The notes: a model not told the origin generated them from the sequence alone. 64,000 bases of DNA from Homoserinimonas sp044769865 (GCF_044769865.1 NZ_JBIZWA010000002.1:186001-250000), one strand, 5' to 3'. Counted from the first letter of the stretch, positions 32,758-42,489 are shown. Translations and numbers: made by a program.

Positions 32758-35313
32758 GTGGCCCAGCAGCACGATGACGGCACCGAGTACGACTTCCACT
32801 CCATCCAGGCGAAGTGGCAGGCCGTGTGGGAGGAGACCAAGCCCTTCCGCACCTCGAGCGACGACAGCAAGCCGCGCAAGTACGTGCTCGACATGTTCCC
32901 GTACCCCTCCGGCGACCTCCACATGGGCCACGCGGAGGCATACGCCCTCGGCGATGTAATCGCCCGCTACTGGAGGCAGCAGGGCTTCAACGTGCTGCAT
33001 CCGATCGGCTGGGATTCCTTCGGCCTGCCGGCCGAGAATGCCGCGATCAAGCGTGGCATCGACCCCCGCGACTGGACCTACCAGAACATCGACCAGCAGA
33101 AGCGCAGCATGAAGCTCTACGCGGCGTCCTTCGACTGGGACCGCGTCATCCACACGAGCGACCCCGAGTACTACAAGTGGAACCAGTGGCTGTTCCTCAA
33201 GATGTACGAGAAGGGCCTCGCCTACCGCAAGGCGTCGTGGGTCAACTGGTGTCCCCAGGACCAGACCGTGCTTGCAAACGAGCAGGTCGTCGACGGCACG
33301 TGCGAACGCTGTGGCGCCGCGGCGGAGAAGAAGAAGCTCACGCAGTGGTACTTCAAGATCACCGACTACGCCGACCGCCTGCTCGATGACCTGAACCAGC
33401 TCGAGGGCAACTGGCCGTCGAAGGTCATCGCGATGCAGCGCAACTGGATCGGCCGCTCGATCGGCGCCGAGGTCGACTTCGAGATCGAGGGCAGGAGCGA
33501 GAAGGTCTCCGTCTTCACGACTCGCCCCGACACGCTCTATGGCGCGACCTTCATGGTCGTCGCCCCGGATTCCGACCTCGCTGCGGAGCTCGTCGCGGGC
33601 TCGAACGAGACGGTCAAACAGCAGTTCGCCGGCTACCTCTCCGAGGTGCAGAAGAAGTCGGAGATTGACCGGCAGGATGCCGCTCGCGAGAAAACGGGCG
33701 TCTTCCTCGACCGTTTCGCGATCAATCCAGTCAATGGCGAGCGACTGCCGATCTGGGCGGCCGACTACGTGCTCTCGGACTACGGCACGGGCGCCATCAT
33801 GGCTGTTCCCGCACACGACCAGCGCGACCTCGACTTCGCCCTCAAATTCGGGCTGCCCGTGCGTGTTGTCGTCGACACGAACGCCCCCGTGACCGGTGCG
33901 ATCCCCGTCATCGAGACTGACGAGCATGGCGACCCGGTGCTTCCCGATGTCGCACCTGTCGACCCGGTCGCCACGGGAGAGGCACTCGGCGGCGAGGGGC
34001 GGATGATCAACTCCGGTCCGCTCGACGGCTTGAGCAAAGCCAACGCCATCAAGCGCGTCATCGAGCAGCTCGAGGCCGCCGGCACGGGACGCTCGGCTCG
34101 CAACTACCGCCTGCGCGACTGGTTGATCTCGCGTCAGCGCTACTGGGGAACGCCGATCCCGATCATCCACGGGGAAGACGGCTCGATGGTGCCGGTTCCC
34201 GAGGACCAGTTGCCCGTCGTGCTTCCACCCTCCGAGGGTCTCGACCTCAAGCCCAAGGGCTCGTCACCGCTCGGTGCGGCCGAGGACTGGGTCAACGTGC
34301 CGCATCCGATCGATGGATCGCCAGCGCGTCGCGACGCCGACACGATGGACACCTTCGTCGACAGCTCCTGGTACTTCCTGCGCTTCCTCAACCCGAAGGA
34401 CGACGGCCAGGCCTTCGACCCGGCCGAGGCCGAGAAGTGGGCACCCGTCGACCAGTACGTCGGTGGCGTGACCCACGCGATCCTCCACCTGCTCTACGCA
34501 CGCTTCATCACCAAGGTGCTCTACGACCTCGGCTACGTCACGTTCACGGAGCCCTTCTCGGCGCTGCTCAACCAGGGCATGGTGCTCATGGACGGCTCGG
34601 CGATGAGCAAGTCCAAGGGCAACATCGTGCAGCTGAGCGAGCAGCTCGAGGAGCACGGCGTCGACGCGGTGCGCCTCACGATGGCCTTCGCCGGTCCGCC
34701 CGAGGACGACATCGACTGGGCGGATGTCTCGCCCGCCGGCTCGGCGAAGTTCCTGGCGCGAGCATGGCGCCTCGCAGGTGACGTGACGAGCTCCCCTGAT
34801 GTCGAGTGGAAGTCGGGCGACGAGTCGCTGCGGCGCGTCACGCACCGCTTCCTCGCCGACGCTCCCGGCCTGACAGAGTCCTTCAAGTTCAATGTCCTCG
34901 TCGCGCGACTCATGGAGCTGGTCAATGCGACGCGGAAGGCGATCGACGGCGGCGCCGGCGGGGCCGACCCCGCCGTTCGCGAGGCGACCGAGACGGTCGC
35001 CCTCGGACTCAGCCTCTTCGCTCCCTACACGGCGGAGGACATGTGGGAGCGGCTCGGCTACACGGGTTCGGTGGCCCACTGCGGCTGGCGCAAACCCGAC
35101 CCCGTGCTGCTCGTCGAGCAGTCGGTGACGGCGGTCGTGCAGGTGGACGGCAAGGTGCGCGACAAGCTTGAGGTCAGCCCCACGATCGATCCCGCCGAGC
35201 TCGAGTCACTCGCGCTCGCGTCGGCTGGCGCGGTGCGGGCCCTTGGCGACCGCGAGGTGGACCGCGTGATCGTGCGCGCACCGAAGATCGTGAGCATCAC
35301 GACCAAGAAGTAG
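32758..35313 (+). CDS. leuS: Leucyl-tRNA synthetase
   Basis: Class I aminoacyl-tRNA synthetase that charges tRNA-Leu; 851 residues, full length. Signature sequences: YPYPSGDLHMGHAEAY (HIGH-type), the zinc-like CERCGAAAEKK in WCPQDQTVLANEQV context, the editing domain (TTRPDTLYGATF), and AMSKSKGNIVQ (KMSKS). GTG 32758 is the conserved start. A -10 box TAATCT at 32711-32716 predicts a short leader of about 35 bases. I saw no T-box or other tRNA-sensing element in it. The gene appears monocistronic. Confidence 0.97.
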   Translation: MAQQHDDGTEYDFHSIQAKWQAVWEETKPFRTSSDDSKPRKYVLDMFPYPSGDLHMGHAEAYALGDVIARYWRQQGFNVLHPIGWDSFGLPAENAAIKRGIDPRDWTYQNIDQQKRSMKLYAASFDWDRVIHTSDPEYYKWNQWLFLKMYEKGLAYRKASWVNWCPQDQTVLANEQVVDGTCERCGAAAEKKKLTQWYFKITDYADRLLDDLNQLEGNWPSKVIAMQRNWIGRSIGAEVDFEIEGRSEKVSVFTTRPDTLYGATFMVVAPDSDLAAELVAGSNETVKQQFAGYLSEVQKKSEIDRQDAAREKTGVFLDRFAINPVNGERLPIWAADYVLSDYGTGAIMAVPAHDQRDLDFALKFGLPVRVVVDTNAPVTGAIPVIETDEHGDPVLPDVAPVDPVATGEALGGEGRMINSGPLDGLSKANAIKRVIEQLEAAGTGRSARNYRLRDWLISRQRYWGTPIPIIHGEDGSMVPVPEDQLPVVLPPSEGLDLKPKGSSPLGAAEDWVNVPHPIDGSPARRDADTMDTFVDSSWYFLRFLNPKDDGQAFDPAEAEKWAPVDQYVGGVTHAILHLLYARFITKVLYDLGYVTFTEPFSALLNQGMVLMDGSAMSKSKGNIVQLSEQLEEHGVDAVRLTMAFAGPPEDDIDWADVSPAGSAKFLARAWRLAGDVTSSPDVEWKSGDESLRRVTHRFLADAPGLTESFKFNVLVARLMELVNATRKAIDGGAGGADPAVREATETVALGLSLFAPYTAEDMWERLGYTGSVAHCGWRKPDPVLLVEQSVTAVVQVDGKVRDKLEVSPTIDPAELESLALASAGAVRALGDREVDRVIVRAPKIVSITTKK

Positions 35314-35401
35314 CGTCCTCCACGGCACGCGGCCGCGGTCTGCCTTCACAGGGCGTCCCGCGCGCCGTCGCCGTGGGTGGCGGCGTGCGTAGCGTGCCGA
35401 C

Positions 35402-36028
35402 ATGGGCTCGCAGCGATCCTCAGGGATGTCGTCGGCGGCTGCAGCGATGCTGGCCGCACCCGGGCCGGCGCGCCTGCGTGTCGGCGCGGGAGCGGCCGTC
35501 ATCCTGCTGCTTCTCGGGCTCGGCGTCGCGGTCCTTGTCTCAGCACTGGGGTCGAAGGGCGACACCGGCACGCTCGGACAGGATGTCCCACCAATCGATG
35601 CGCCCGCGGCGACCATCTACGTCCACGTCCTCGGGGCTGTTGCCTCCCCGGGACTGTTCGAGCTCCCGGAGGGGTCCCGGGCGGTGGATGCCGTTGCGGC
35701 GGCGGGTGGCTTCGCGCCGGATGCCGATCGTGGCGCCATCAACCTCGCGCGCTTCGTGGACGACGGAGAGCAGATCGCGGTGCCCGTGCTCGGCGCCATG
35801 AATGACCCGGTCGGGGCCGCGGGTACGGCGGGTGATGGAAGAGTCAACGTCAACACAGCTGACGCGACAACGCTTGAGACCCTGCCGCGGGTGGGGCCGG
35901 CGATGGCGGCGCGCATCATCGCGTGGCGCGACGCCAACGGTCGCTTCTCCAGCGTCGACGACCTGCTCGCCGTCACGGGAATCGGCGAGAAGACGCTGGA
36001 AGGCATGCGGAACCTCGTGACCGTATGA
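35402..36028 (+). CDS. comEA: ComEA-like DNA-binding protein (SLBB + helix-hairpin-helix)
   Basis: 208-residue competence-type protein. A membrane anchor lies near residues 27-47 (AAVILLLLGLGVAVLVSALG); an SLBB domain follows (IYVHVLGAVASPGLFELPEGSRAVDAV), and the C-terminal double helix-hairpin-helix is VNVNTADATTLETLPRVGPAMAARI with VTGIGEKTLEGM. It should bind DNA outside the cell and hand it to the ComEC channel encoded 13 bases downstream. TAGCGT (35390-35395), six bases, ATG: leaderless start. Whether the strain is naturally transformable is not shown. Confidence 0.9.
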   Translation: MGSQRSSGMSSAAAAMLAAPGPARLRVGAGAAVILLLLGLGVAVLVSALGSKGDTGTLGQDVPPIDAPAATIYVHVLGAVASPGLFELPEGSRAVDAVAAAGGFAPDADRGAINLARFVDDGEQIAVPVLGAMNDPVGAAGTAGDGRVNVNTADATTLETLPRVGPAMAARIIAWRDANGRFSSVDDLLAVTGIGEKTLEGMRNLVTV

Positions 36029-36041
36029 TCGCCCGCCCGAC

Positions 36042-38396
36042 ATGAGCGATCGACGCCCGCCCCTCGACCTGCGGCTCGCGCTGCCCGTCGCGGTGTCCTG
36101 GCTTGTCGTCGGCATCCTGCTCGGCGTCGAGGGAGCCGCGGCGCCAGCGGCGCTAGTCGCTGCGCTGCTTTCCGTCCTCCTCATCCTGATTTCAGGGGGT
36201 CGGCGGCGCGGGGTGCTCCTGACCATTGCGTTGGCCTCGGCGGCCTCGGCGCTCCTGCTGGCGTGCGCCGCGGCATCCGTCGACGGGCGACGCCCGAGCG
36301 ACCTCGTCGCCGCGGCCGAGGAGTCCCGCCACCTCACGATCGAGGCGACCGCGACACAGGCGGTCGTGCAGCCGGCCGCGACCGCGAGGTTCGGTGCGCG
36401 GATCGAGCGCGTCGAAGGAGCGGGGCTGCGGATGGATGCCGCCGTGCCGGTCACGATCTTCGCGACAGTCACGGAGCCGATCGAGGTGGGGGACCACGTC
36501 ACGGTCTCGGGCACACTCGCCGTGACCTCCCCGGCCGACGCGTCGGCGTTCCTCTTCTTCTCGAGGGGTCAGGCATCCGTCGAGCAGCTCCAGTCCGGGC
36601 CGGTCGCATGGGCTGGCGAACTCCGCGAGGGGTTCCGGACGCTCGTGGCAGATATGCCGCAGCCGGGGGCAGGCCTCCTCCCCGGCCTGGCGATCGGGGA
36701 CACGAGCGCGGTCAACGAGTCGCTGGAGGAGCAGATGAAGGCCTCCTCGCTGACGCACCTCACCGCCGTGTCCGGCGCGAACTGCGCCATCGTGGTCGGG
36801 CTGGTGCTCGCGCTGGGGGCAGGCATGCGGGCTCCGCGGAGCCTGCGCGTGCTCACGTCCCTCGGCGCCCTCGCCCTCTTTGTGCTCATCGTGACCCCGG
36901 AACCCAGCGTCATGCGCGCCTCCGCCATGGCCGTCGCCGTGCTCGTGACCAAGGCATGGGGGAGAGGGGCGGCCGGGGTGCCCGTGCTGGCCCTCGCGGT
37001 GCTTGTGCTGCTCGCGATCGACCCCTGGCTGGCGCGCAGCTACGGCTTCATCCTCTCGGTGCTCGCGACGGCGGGGCTCCTCGTGCTCGCCGGCCCCCTC
37101 GCGGCGCGCATGGCCACCGTGCTTCCAACACCGCTTGCCGCCGTGATCGCCGTTCCCCTTGCCGCGCAGCTCGCCTGCCAGCCGGTCATCATCCTGCTCG
37201 CGCCTGCGATTCCCAGCTATGGCGTGCTCGCCAACCTCCTCGCGGGACCGGCGGCGCCCGCAGCGACGGTGCTGGGGCTCGTGGCCTGCGTGGTGAATCC
37301 GCTCGCCCCGTGGGCCGCCGAGGCGACCGCCTGGGTCGCATGGCTTCCGTCCGCCTGGATCGCAGCCGTGGCCGCCTTTTTCAGCGGACTCCCCGGCGCT
37401 CAACTGCCGTGGGCGGAGGGCGCATTCGGCTTCGGACTCGCGGCCGTGCTGACGGTGCTCGGTCTTGGTGTGACGCTCGCGCGGAGGAGGCGTTGGTGGA
37501 CCCTCGGGCTGTGCGGTGTGCTCGTCATTGCGGGCGGCATCGTCGCCGGCGACCGCATCCGCGTGGCCCTCCACACTCCGGGAGAGTGGCAGTTCGCCGC
37601 GTGCGACGTGGGGCAGGGCGATGCTCAGCTCCTCCGCGACAGCGACTCCGTCATGCTCGTCGACGCGGGCCCCGACGCCGCCGCGCTCGACGACTGCCTT
37701 TCACACCTTGGCATCTCACACATCGACGTCCTGGTGCTCTCGCATTTCGACCTCGACCATGTGGGCGGCGTTGATGCCGTCGTCGGCAGGGTCGGCACCG
37801 TCGTTGCTGGACCGCCAGCGTCGGCGGAGGACGAGCGGATGCTTCGAGACCTCGCCGACGCAGGCGCCCAGGTTGTCCCGGCAACACGCGGCCTCGCGGG
37901 CGAGCTCGGGCGACTGCGGTGGACGGTTCTGTGGCCGGCGCGAACGCCTGCCATGCCGCCCGGCAACGATGCGAGCGTCGTGCTCGCCGTCAACGGGCGG
38001 GCGTGCCAGTGCCTGAGCACCCTCCTCCTTGGTGACCTCGGCCGCGAGGCACAGCTCCGGATGCTCGCGGGCGCCCGTTCGCAGTTGAGCGCTCTAGGTG
38101 GTGTGGACATTGTCAAGGTCTCACACCACGGCTCGGTAGACCAGTACGAACGCCTCTACGAGTCCGTTCCCGCCACCATCGGGGTCATCGGCGTCGGAAC
38201 CGACAACACCTACGGGCACCCGACGCCGAGCATCCTGTCGCTCCTCGGCCGACTCGGCACGGCGGTGGCGCGCACCGATGAGCACGGCCTCGTGCTCGCG
38301 TGGGCGCGGGATGACGGCAGGATCGGCGTGTGGAGCGAGACGGGGCAGGTGGCACCGGCGTCGGCTCCAGACGAGGATGTCGCCGCCCGACACTAG
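36042..38396 (+). CDS. comEC: ComEC/Rec2-family DNA uptake channel
   Basis: 784-residue membrane protein. The first ~240 residues contain membrane segments and a DUF4131-like/OB region; the competence core has LLPGLAIGDTSAV, SSLTHLTAVSGANCAIV and many helices up to about 510. The C-terminal metallo-beta-lactamase domain starts at FAACDVGQGDAQLL and has VLSHFDLDHVGG and VSHHGSVDQY, with metal-binding residues intact. It probably imports single-stranded DNA and degrades the other strand. It is co-transcribed with comEA and followed by holA, a common order in bacteria. Confidence 0.93.
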   Translation: MSDRRPPLDLRLALPVAVSWLVVGILLGVEGAAAPAALVAALLSVLLILISGGRRRGVLLTIALASAASALLLACAAASVDGRRPSDLVAAAEESRHLTIEATATQAVVQPAATARFGARIERVEGAGLRMDAAVPVTIFATVTEPIEVGDHVTVSGTLAVTSPADASAFLFFSRGQASVEQLQSGPVAWAGELREGFRTLVADMPQPGAGLLPGLAIGDTSAVNESLEEQMKASSLTHLTAVSGANCAIVVGLVLALGAGMRAPRSLRVLTSLGALALFVLIVTPEPSVMRASAMAVAVLVTKAWGRGAAGVPVLALAVLVLLAIDPWLARSYGFILSVLATAGLLVLAGPLAARMATVLPTPLAAVIAVPLAAQLACQPVIILLAPAIPSYGVLANLLAGPAAPAATVLGLVACVVNPLAPWAAEATAWVAWLPSAWIAAVAAFFSGLPGAQLPWAEGAFGFGLAAVLTVLGLGVTLARRRRWWTLGLCGVLVIAGGIVAGDRIRVALHTPGEWQFAACDVGQGDAQLLRDSDSVMLVDAGPDAAALDDCLSHLGISHIDVLVLSHFDLDHVGGVDAVVGRVGTVVAGPPASAEDERMLRDLADAGAQVVPATRGLAGELGRLRWTVLWPARTPAMPPGNDASVVLAVNGRACQCLSTLLLGDLGREAQLRMLAGARSQLSALGGVDIVKVSHHGSVDQYERLYESVPATIGVIGVGTDNTYGHPTPSILSLLGRLGTAVARTDEHGLVLAWARDDGRIGVWSETGQVAPASAPDEDVAARH

Positions 38397-38461
38397 GCTG
38401 TTATTCGTCGTCGTGAGACCGAGCGTCATGCCTCGGGCGACCTTGAGTGGGGAGGAGCACC

Positions 38462-39484
38462 GTGGCAGCAAGGCCTGCAGCGCGAAGCTCGAAATCGTCG
38501 GTCGCCATCCCGCAGTTGGACTGGTCGAAGGTGCGCCCGGCCCCGATCGTGCTCGTGTCGGGCACGGAGGGCTTCCTCGCTGACCGTGCCATCCGGATGC
38601 TTCGCGACACGCTCAAGACCGAGGATCCGAGCCTCGAGGTGAGCGATATCGACGCGGCCGGCTATGCGCCGGGGCAGCTGCTCACAGTCGCAAGCCCGTC
38701 GCTCTTCGGCGAGCCTCGCATGATCCGTGTGACTGGCGTCGAAAAGTGCACGGATGCCTTCATTGCGGAGGCCGTCTCGTACCTGGAGCACCCCGCCGAA
38801 GGCACCTACCTTGTGCTGCGGCACGCGGGCGGCGTGCGTGGCAAGAAGCTGCTTGACGCCATCCGTAGCGGCACTGGCGGCGGGATCGAGGTCGTCTGCA
38901 CAGAACTCAAGAAGGAGTCAGAGAAGGCAGACTTCGCGGTCGCCGAGTTCAAGGTCGCGGGGCGCCGGGCCACGGCTGGCGCCATCCGCGCGCTCGTTGC
39001 CGCGTTTGCCGACGATATTGCGGAACTGGCATCTGCCTGCCAGCAGCTCATCTCGGATTCGAGCGCCGAGATCACTGAGGCCACGGTGGAGAAGTACTAC
39101 TCGGGCAGGGTCGAGACGACCGCGTTCAAGGTCGCGGATGTCGCGATCGCCGGCCGCCACGGCGAAGCCCTCGTCATGCTGCGCCACGCGCTGGCATCCG
39201 GTGCCGACCCCGTGCCGATCGTCGCGGCCTTCGCAATGAAGCTCCGCACGATGGCGAAGGTCTCGGGTGCGAGGGGAGGCTCGGGCCAGCTCGCGCAGCA
39301 ACTGGGCATGGCGCCGTGGCAGGTCGACCGTGCCAAGCGCGACCTGCAGGGGTGGAGCGGCGACGGTCTCGGCCGCTGCATCGAGGTGCTTGCCGAGACG
39401 GATGCCGCGGTCAAGGGTGCCGAGCGCGACCCCGTCTTCGCGCTCGAGCGCATGGTCGGCGTCATCGCCTCCCGCGGCGCTTAA
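38462..39484 (+). CDS. holA: DNA polymerase III subunit delta
   Basis: Clamp-loader subunit that opens the beta sliding clamp; 340 residues. The N-terminal AAA+ fold without a Walker A begins at PAPIVLVSGTEGFLADRAIRML; FGEPRMIRVTGVEK and the helical collar with LRTMAKVSGARGG...LGMAPWQVDRAKRDLQGWSGDGL, read in parts, are typical of HolA. GTG 38462 has GGGGAGGA upstream. The gene is 65 bases after comEC and probably in the same transcript. It is convergent with rpsT, with a shared hairpin in between. Confidence 0.93.
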   Translation: MAARPAARSSKSSVAIPQLDWSKVRPAPIVLVSGTEGFLADRAIRMLRDTLKTEDPSLEVSDIDAAGYAPGQLLTVASPSLFGEPRMIRVTGVEKCTDAFIAEAVSYLEHPAEGTYLVLRHAGGVRGKKLLDAIRSGTGGGIEVVCTELKKESEKADFAVAEFKVAGRRATAGAIRALVAAFADDIAELASACQQLISDSSAEITEATVEKYYSGRVETTAFKVADVAIAGRHGEALVMLRHALASGADPVPIVAAFAMKLRTMAKVSGARGGSGQLAQQLGMAPWQVDRAKRDLQGWSGDGLGRCIEVLAETDAAVKGAERDPVFALERMVGVIASRGA

Positions 39485-39515
39485 GCCCGAACGTCGAGCG
39501 CGCGCCGTATGCAAA

Positions 39516-39546
39516 ACGCCCCGCCTCGCGATGCGAGACGGGGCGT
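39516..39546 (-). terminator. Rho-independent terminator of rpsT
   Basis: Left arm ACGCCCCG-C-CTCGC (39516-39529), loop GAT, right arm GCGAG-A-CGGGGCGT (39533-39546): 13 pairs with one internal mismatch. On the minus strand the stem is followed by TTTTGC, so it fits the end of rpsT. It may also stop holA transcripts from the other side. Confidence 0.8.
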
Positions 39547-39561
39547 GTGAGGTTCTGCTGC

Positions 39562-39822
39562 TTAGAGCGCCGCAACCTGCTTGGCGATCGCCGACTTCTT
39601 GTTGGCGGCCTGGTTCTTGTGGATGACGCCCTTGCTCACGGCCTTGTCGAGCTTCTTGCTGGCGAGCTGGAGCGCGGTGGTGGCGGCTTCCTTGTCGCCG
39701 GCGGCGATCGCGGTGCGCGTGGCACGCACGGCGGTCTTGAGCTCGCTCTTGACGGCCTTGTTGCGCTCCGTCGCCTTCTTGTTGGTGAGGATGCGCTTCA
39801 GCTGCGACTTGATGTTTGCCAA
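39562..39822 (-). CDS. rpsT: 30S ribosomal protein S20
   Basis: 86-residue basic ribosomal protein that binds 16S rRNA. The sequence ANIKSQLKRILTNKK at the start, SELKTAVRATRTAI in the middle and GVIHKNQAANKKSAIAKQV at the end are diagnostic. Start is TTG 39822, giving M-A-N-I-K; the upstream reading is not conserved. A likely promoter at 39961-39990 gives a leader of about 130 bases, long enough for the translational autoregulation known for S20 in other bacteria, though no S20-binding structure was identified here. A terminator lies 16 bases past the stop. Confidence 0.95.
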   Translation of the reverse strand: MANIKSQLKRILTNKKATERNKAVKSELKTAVRATRTAIAAGDKEAATTALQLASKKLDKAVSKGVIHKNQAANKKSAIAKQVAAL

Positions 39823-39960
39823 GGTAGTTCTTTCTGTTGTTCCGGACGGTGTGTGGCAGCCATTCCCAGCGCTGTTGTAGAGGGCAACGAGCGGTGGCGG
39901 GGCTGCAGTTCGCACCGGGTGAATCGTGGGGGATGAACGCGGTGCGCAAGCCAACAGGCA

Positions 39961-39990
39961 ACTTTACCAGTGCGCGGGGCGATTCGACAA
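39961..39990 (-). promoter_or_regulatory. Promoter of rpsT
   Basis: On the minus strand TTGTCG (39990-39985), an 18-base spacer and TAAAGT (39966-39961). Predicted start near 39954. It lies in the 283-base divergent gap between rpsT and lepA; a lepA promoter is less clear (a possible GACAAT at about 40043-40048). I see nothing else definite in this gap. Confidence 0.55.
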
Positions 39991-40105
39991 TTCGATTGCC
40001 GTGTCGGGGCGGGGCGGGATTCGAGTGCCGGCGCTCGTCATGGGACAATCGTGGCGTCCATCTTCGTGCCGCGTCCGCGGCGCCGACCCAGTCACAGAGG
40101 AACGC

Positions 40106-41959
40106 GTGAGTCCCAAAGCCCAGAAGGCCCTCCAGCCGGCGTCGACCGACCCCGCCTTCATTCGCAACTTCTGCATCATCGCGCACATCGACCACGGCAA
40201 GTCGACCCTGGCCGACCGCATGCTGCAAGAGACCGGCGTCGTCGCCGACCGTGACATGCGTGCCCAGTACCTCGACCGCATGGACATCGAGCGCGAGCGC
40301 GGCATCACGATCAAGAGCCAGGCGGTGCGGATGCCGTGGGCGCTCGACGGCCAGTCCTACGCGCTCAATATGATCGACACCCCTGGCCACGTCGACTTCA
40401 CCTACGAGGTGTCGCGCAGCCTCGCGGCGTGTGAGGGCGCCATCCTGCTGGTCGACGCCGCCCAGGGCATCGAGGCGCAGACCCTCGCCAACCTGTATCT
40501 CGCACTCGAGAACGACCTCACGATCATCCCGGTCCTCAACAAGATCGACCTGCCGGCAGCTGACCCCGAGAAGTACGCCAACGAACTCGCGGGGCTCATC
40601 GGCGGTTCGCCTGATGACGTGCTGCGCGTTTCCGGCAAGACCGGTGTTGGCGTGCCCGAGCTGCTCGACCGCGTCACGGAACTCATCCCCGCGCCCAAGG
40701 GAGACAAGGATGCTCCCGCTCGCGCGATGATCTTCGACTCCGTCTACGACAGCTACCGCGGTGTCGTCACCTACGTGCGAATGATCGACGGCAAGCTGCA
40801 CCCGCGCGAGAAGATTCAGATGATGTCGACCCGTGCGACCCACGAGGTGCTCGAGATCGGCGTGAGTTCCCCCGAGCCGATTCCCAGCGAGGGTCTCGGC
40901 GTGGGTGAGGTGGGCTACCTCATCACGGGAGTGAAGGACGTGCGGCAGTCCAAGGTCGGTGACACCGTGACGACGGCGGCGAAGTCCGCGACCGAGGCGC
41001 TTCCTGGCTACACCGAGCCGCTGCCCATGGTCTTCTCGGGGCTCTACCCGATCGACGGCAGCGACTATCCGGTGCTGCGTGAGGCGCTCGACAAGCTGAA
41101 GCTGTCGGATGCTGCGCTCAACTACGAGCCAGAGACATCCGTCGCGCTTGGCTTCGGTTTCCGCTGCGGATTCCTCGGGCTGCTGCACCTCGAGATCGTG
41201 ACGGAGCGGCTGCGCCGCGAGTTCGACCTCGACATCATCACGACGGCACCGAGCGTGATCTACGAGGTCACGACCGACGACAAGAAGACTGTCACGGTCA
41301 CGAACCCGAGTGAGTTCCCCGTCGGCAAGATCCAGAGCGTGCGCGAGCCGATCGTGAAGGCGGCGATCCTTGCGCCCAAGGACTACGTCGGCGTCATCAT
41401 GGAGCTCTGCCAGAGCCGTCGCGGTTCGCTCCTCGGCATGGACTACCTCGGGGAGGAGCGGGTGGAGATCAAGTACACGATCCCGCTCGGCGAGATCGTC
41501 TTCGACTTCTTTGACCAGCTGAAGAGCAAGACGGCCGGCTACGCGAGCCTCGACTACGAACCCTCGGGGGAGCAGGAGGCAGATCTCGTCAAGGTCGACA
41601 TCCTGCTGCAGGGCGAACAGGTCGACGCGTTCAGCGCGATCGTGCACCGTGACAAGGCCTACGCCTACGGTGTGCTCATGACCGGCCGCTTGCGAGAGCT
41701 GATCCCGCGTCAGCAGTTCGAGGTGCCCATCCAGGCGGCCATCGGGGCGCGCATCATCGCGCGTGAGAGCATCCGCGCCATCCGCAAGGACGTGCTCGCC
41801 AAGTGCTATGGCGGTGACATCACGCGAAAGCGCAAGCTCCTCGAGAAGCAGAAGGAGGGCAAGAAGCGCATGAAGATGGTGGGCCGCGTCGAGGTGCCGC
41901 AGGAGGCGTTCATCGCCGCGCTGTCCGGCGACGTCGAGAAGAAGGACAAGAAGTCCTAG
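40106..41959 (+). CDS. lepA: Elongation factor 4 (back-translocating GTPase)
   Basis: Translational GTPase of 617 residues that acts on stalled or early-assembling ribosomes. G1 is AHIDHGKST, G2 RGITIK, G3 DTPGHVDF, G4 NKIDL. EF4-specific parts follow: GFRCGFLGLLHLEIV, SVIYEVTTDD, and the C-terminal CYGGDITRKRKLLEKQKEGKKRMK. GTG 40106 has AGAGGA upstream and matches the family start; the longer frame is not conserved. Divergent from rpsT. Confidence 0.97.
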   Translation: MSPKAQKALQPASTDPAFIRNFCIIAHIDHGKSTLADRMLQETGVVADRDMRAQYLDRMDIERERGITIKSQAVRMPWALDGQSYALNMIDTPGHVDFTYEVSRSLAACEGAILLVDAAQGIEAQTLANLYLALENDLTIIPVLNKIDLPAADPEKYANELAGLIGGSPDDVLRVSGKTGVGVPELLDRVTELIPAPKGDKDAPARAMIFDSVYDSYRGVVTYVRMIDGKLHPREKIQMMSTRATHEVLEIGVSSPEPIPSEGLGVGEVGYLITGVKDVRQSKVGDTVTTAAKSATEALPGYTEPLPMVFSGLYPIDGSDYPVLREALDKLKLSDAALNYEPETSVALGFGFRCGFLGLLHLEIVTERLRREFDLDIITTAPSVIYEVTTDDKKTVTVTNPSEFPVGKIQSVREPIVKAAILAPKDYVGVIMELCQSRRGSLLGMDYLGEERVEIKYTIPLGEIVFDFFDQLKSKTAGYASLDYEPSGEQEADLVKVDILLQGEQVDAFSAIVHRDKAYAYGVLMTGRLRELIPRQQFEVPIQAAIGARIIARESIRAIRKDVLAKCYGGDITRKRKLLEKQKEGKKRMKMVGRVEVPQEAFIAALSGDVEKKDKKS

Positions 41960-41980
41960 ATGTTCGGTAGTGCCCAACCC

Positions 41981-41986
41981 TAGGGT
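41981..41986 (+). promoter_or_regulatory. Leaderless -10 box of the lipoprotein gene
   Basis: TAGGGT, six bases, then ATG 41993; the predicted transcript starts at the A of ATG. No ribosome site is present. The lepA stop lies only 22 bases upstream of the box. Confidence 0.55.
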
Positions 41987-41992
41987 GACACC

Positions 41993-42463
41993 ATGCGCTC
42001 CATTCCCCGCTGTCTCGGCCTCCTGGCCGCTTCTGCCATGGTTCTGGTCGGATGCTCGGCCACAGTCGGCCCCGAGCGCGCGCTCTCCGTCGAGCCGGCG
42101 GGAGCGCCCACGAGCGGGTGCAGTGAAGCATTCAGCGCGGCCGTGGGCACTCAGGAGGCCGCGTGGGAGGCGAAGCGCGCGGCAACGGCCGAGATCGACA
42201 ACGACGAGGTTCGGAAGGACGAGAAGCTCGAGCGTTTGCGCGAGGTGAATTGGCTCGCCGACAAGACCTTCAATAAGGCAGTGCAGGAGACCCTGCGAGC
42301 GTGCGAAGACGCCCCGGACTGGTTGGCTGGAGTGTTACAGCAGCCCTCAGTTGTCGGCATCGCGAATGAGGATGAGCTCGCCGATGACATCCTGAGCGGT
42401 GCATGCGGCCTACTCGAGGGCTCACGAGTCTGCGCCGACGCTCAGGATCACGGCATCTGGTAG
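41993..42463 (+). CDS. Hypothetical lipoprotein
   Basis: 156-residue secreted protein with a lipoprotein signal peptide: basic MRSIPR, hydrophobic core and lipobox LVGC (Cys21). The mature part is acidic and mostly helical, with charged repeats EAAWEAKRAATAEIDNDEVRKDEK. Four further cysteines (GCSEAF, RACEDA, GACGLL, VCADA) could form two disulfides outside the cell. No domain is recognised. The start is leaderless. It lies between lepA and the DUF1990 gene without obvious functional connection. Confidence 0.68.
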   Translation: MRSIPRCLGLLAASAMVLVGCSATVGPERALSVEPAGAPTSGCSEAFSAAVGTQEAAWEAKRAATAEIDNDEVRKDEKLERLREVNWLADKTFNKAVQETLRACEDAPDWLAGVLQQPSVVGIANEDELADDILSGACGLLEGSRVCADAQDHGIW

Positions 42464-42489
42464 CGCGGAAGGCACCCAGACACGCGCGG

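Noticed and set aside
38918..41977. Minus-strand open frame of over 1000 codons opposite holA, rpsT and lepA
   Set aside because: It is a GC-driven shadow of lepA and holA; its residues are biased to Arg/His/Asp/Leu with no domain, and it crosses three real genes. Only the rpsT frame in the area is genuine.
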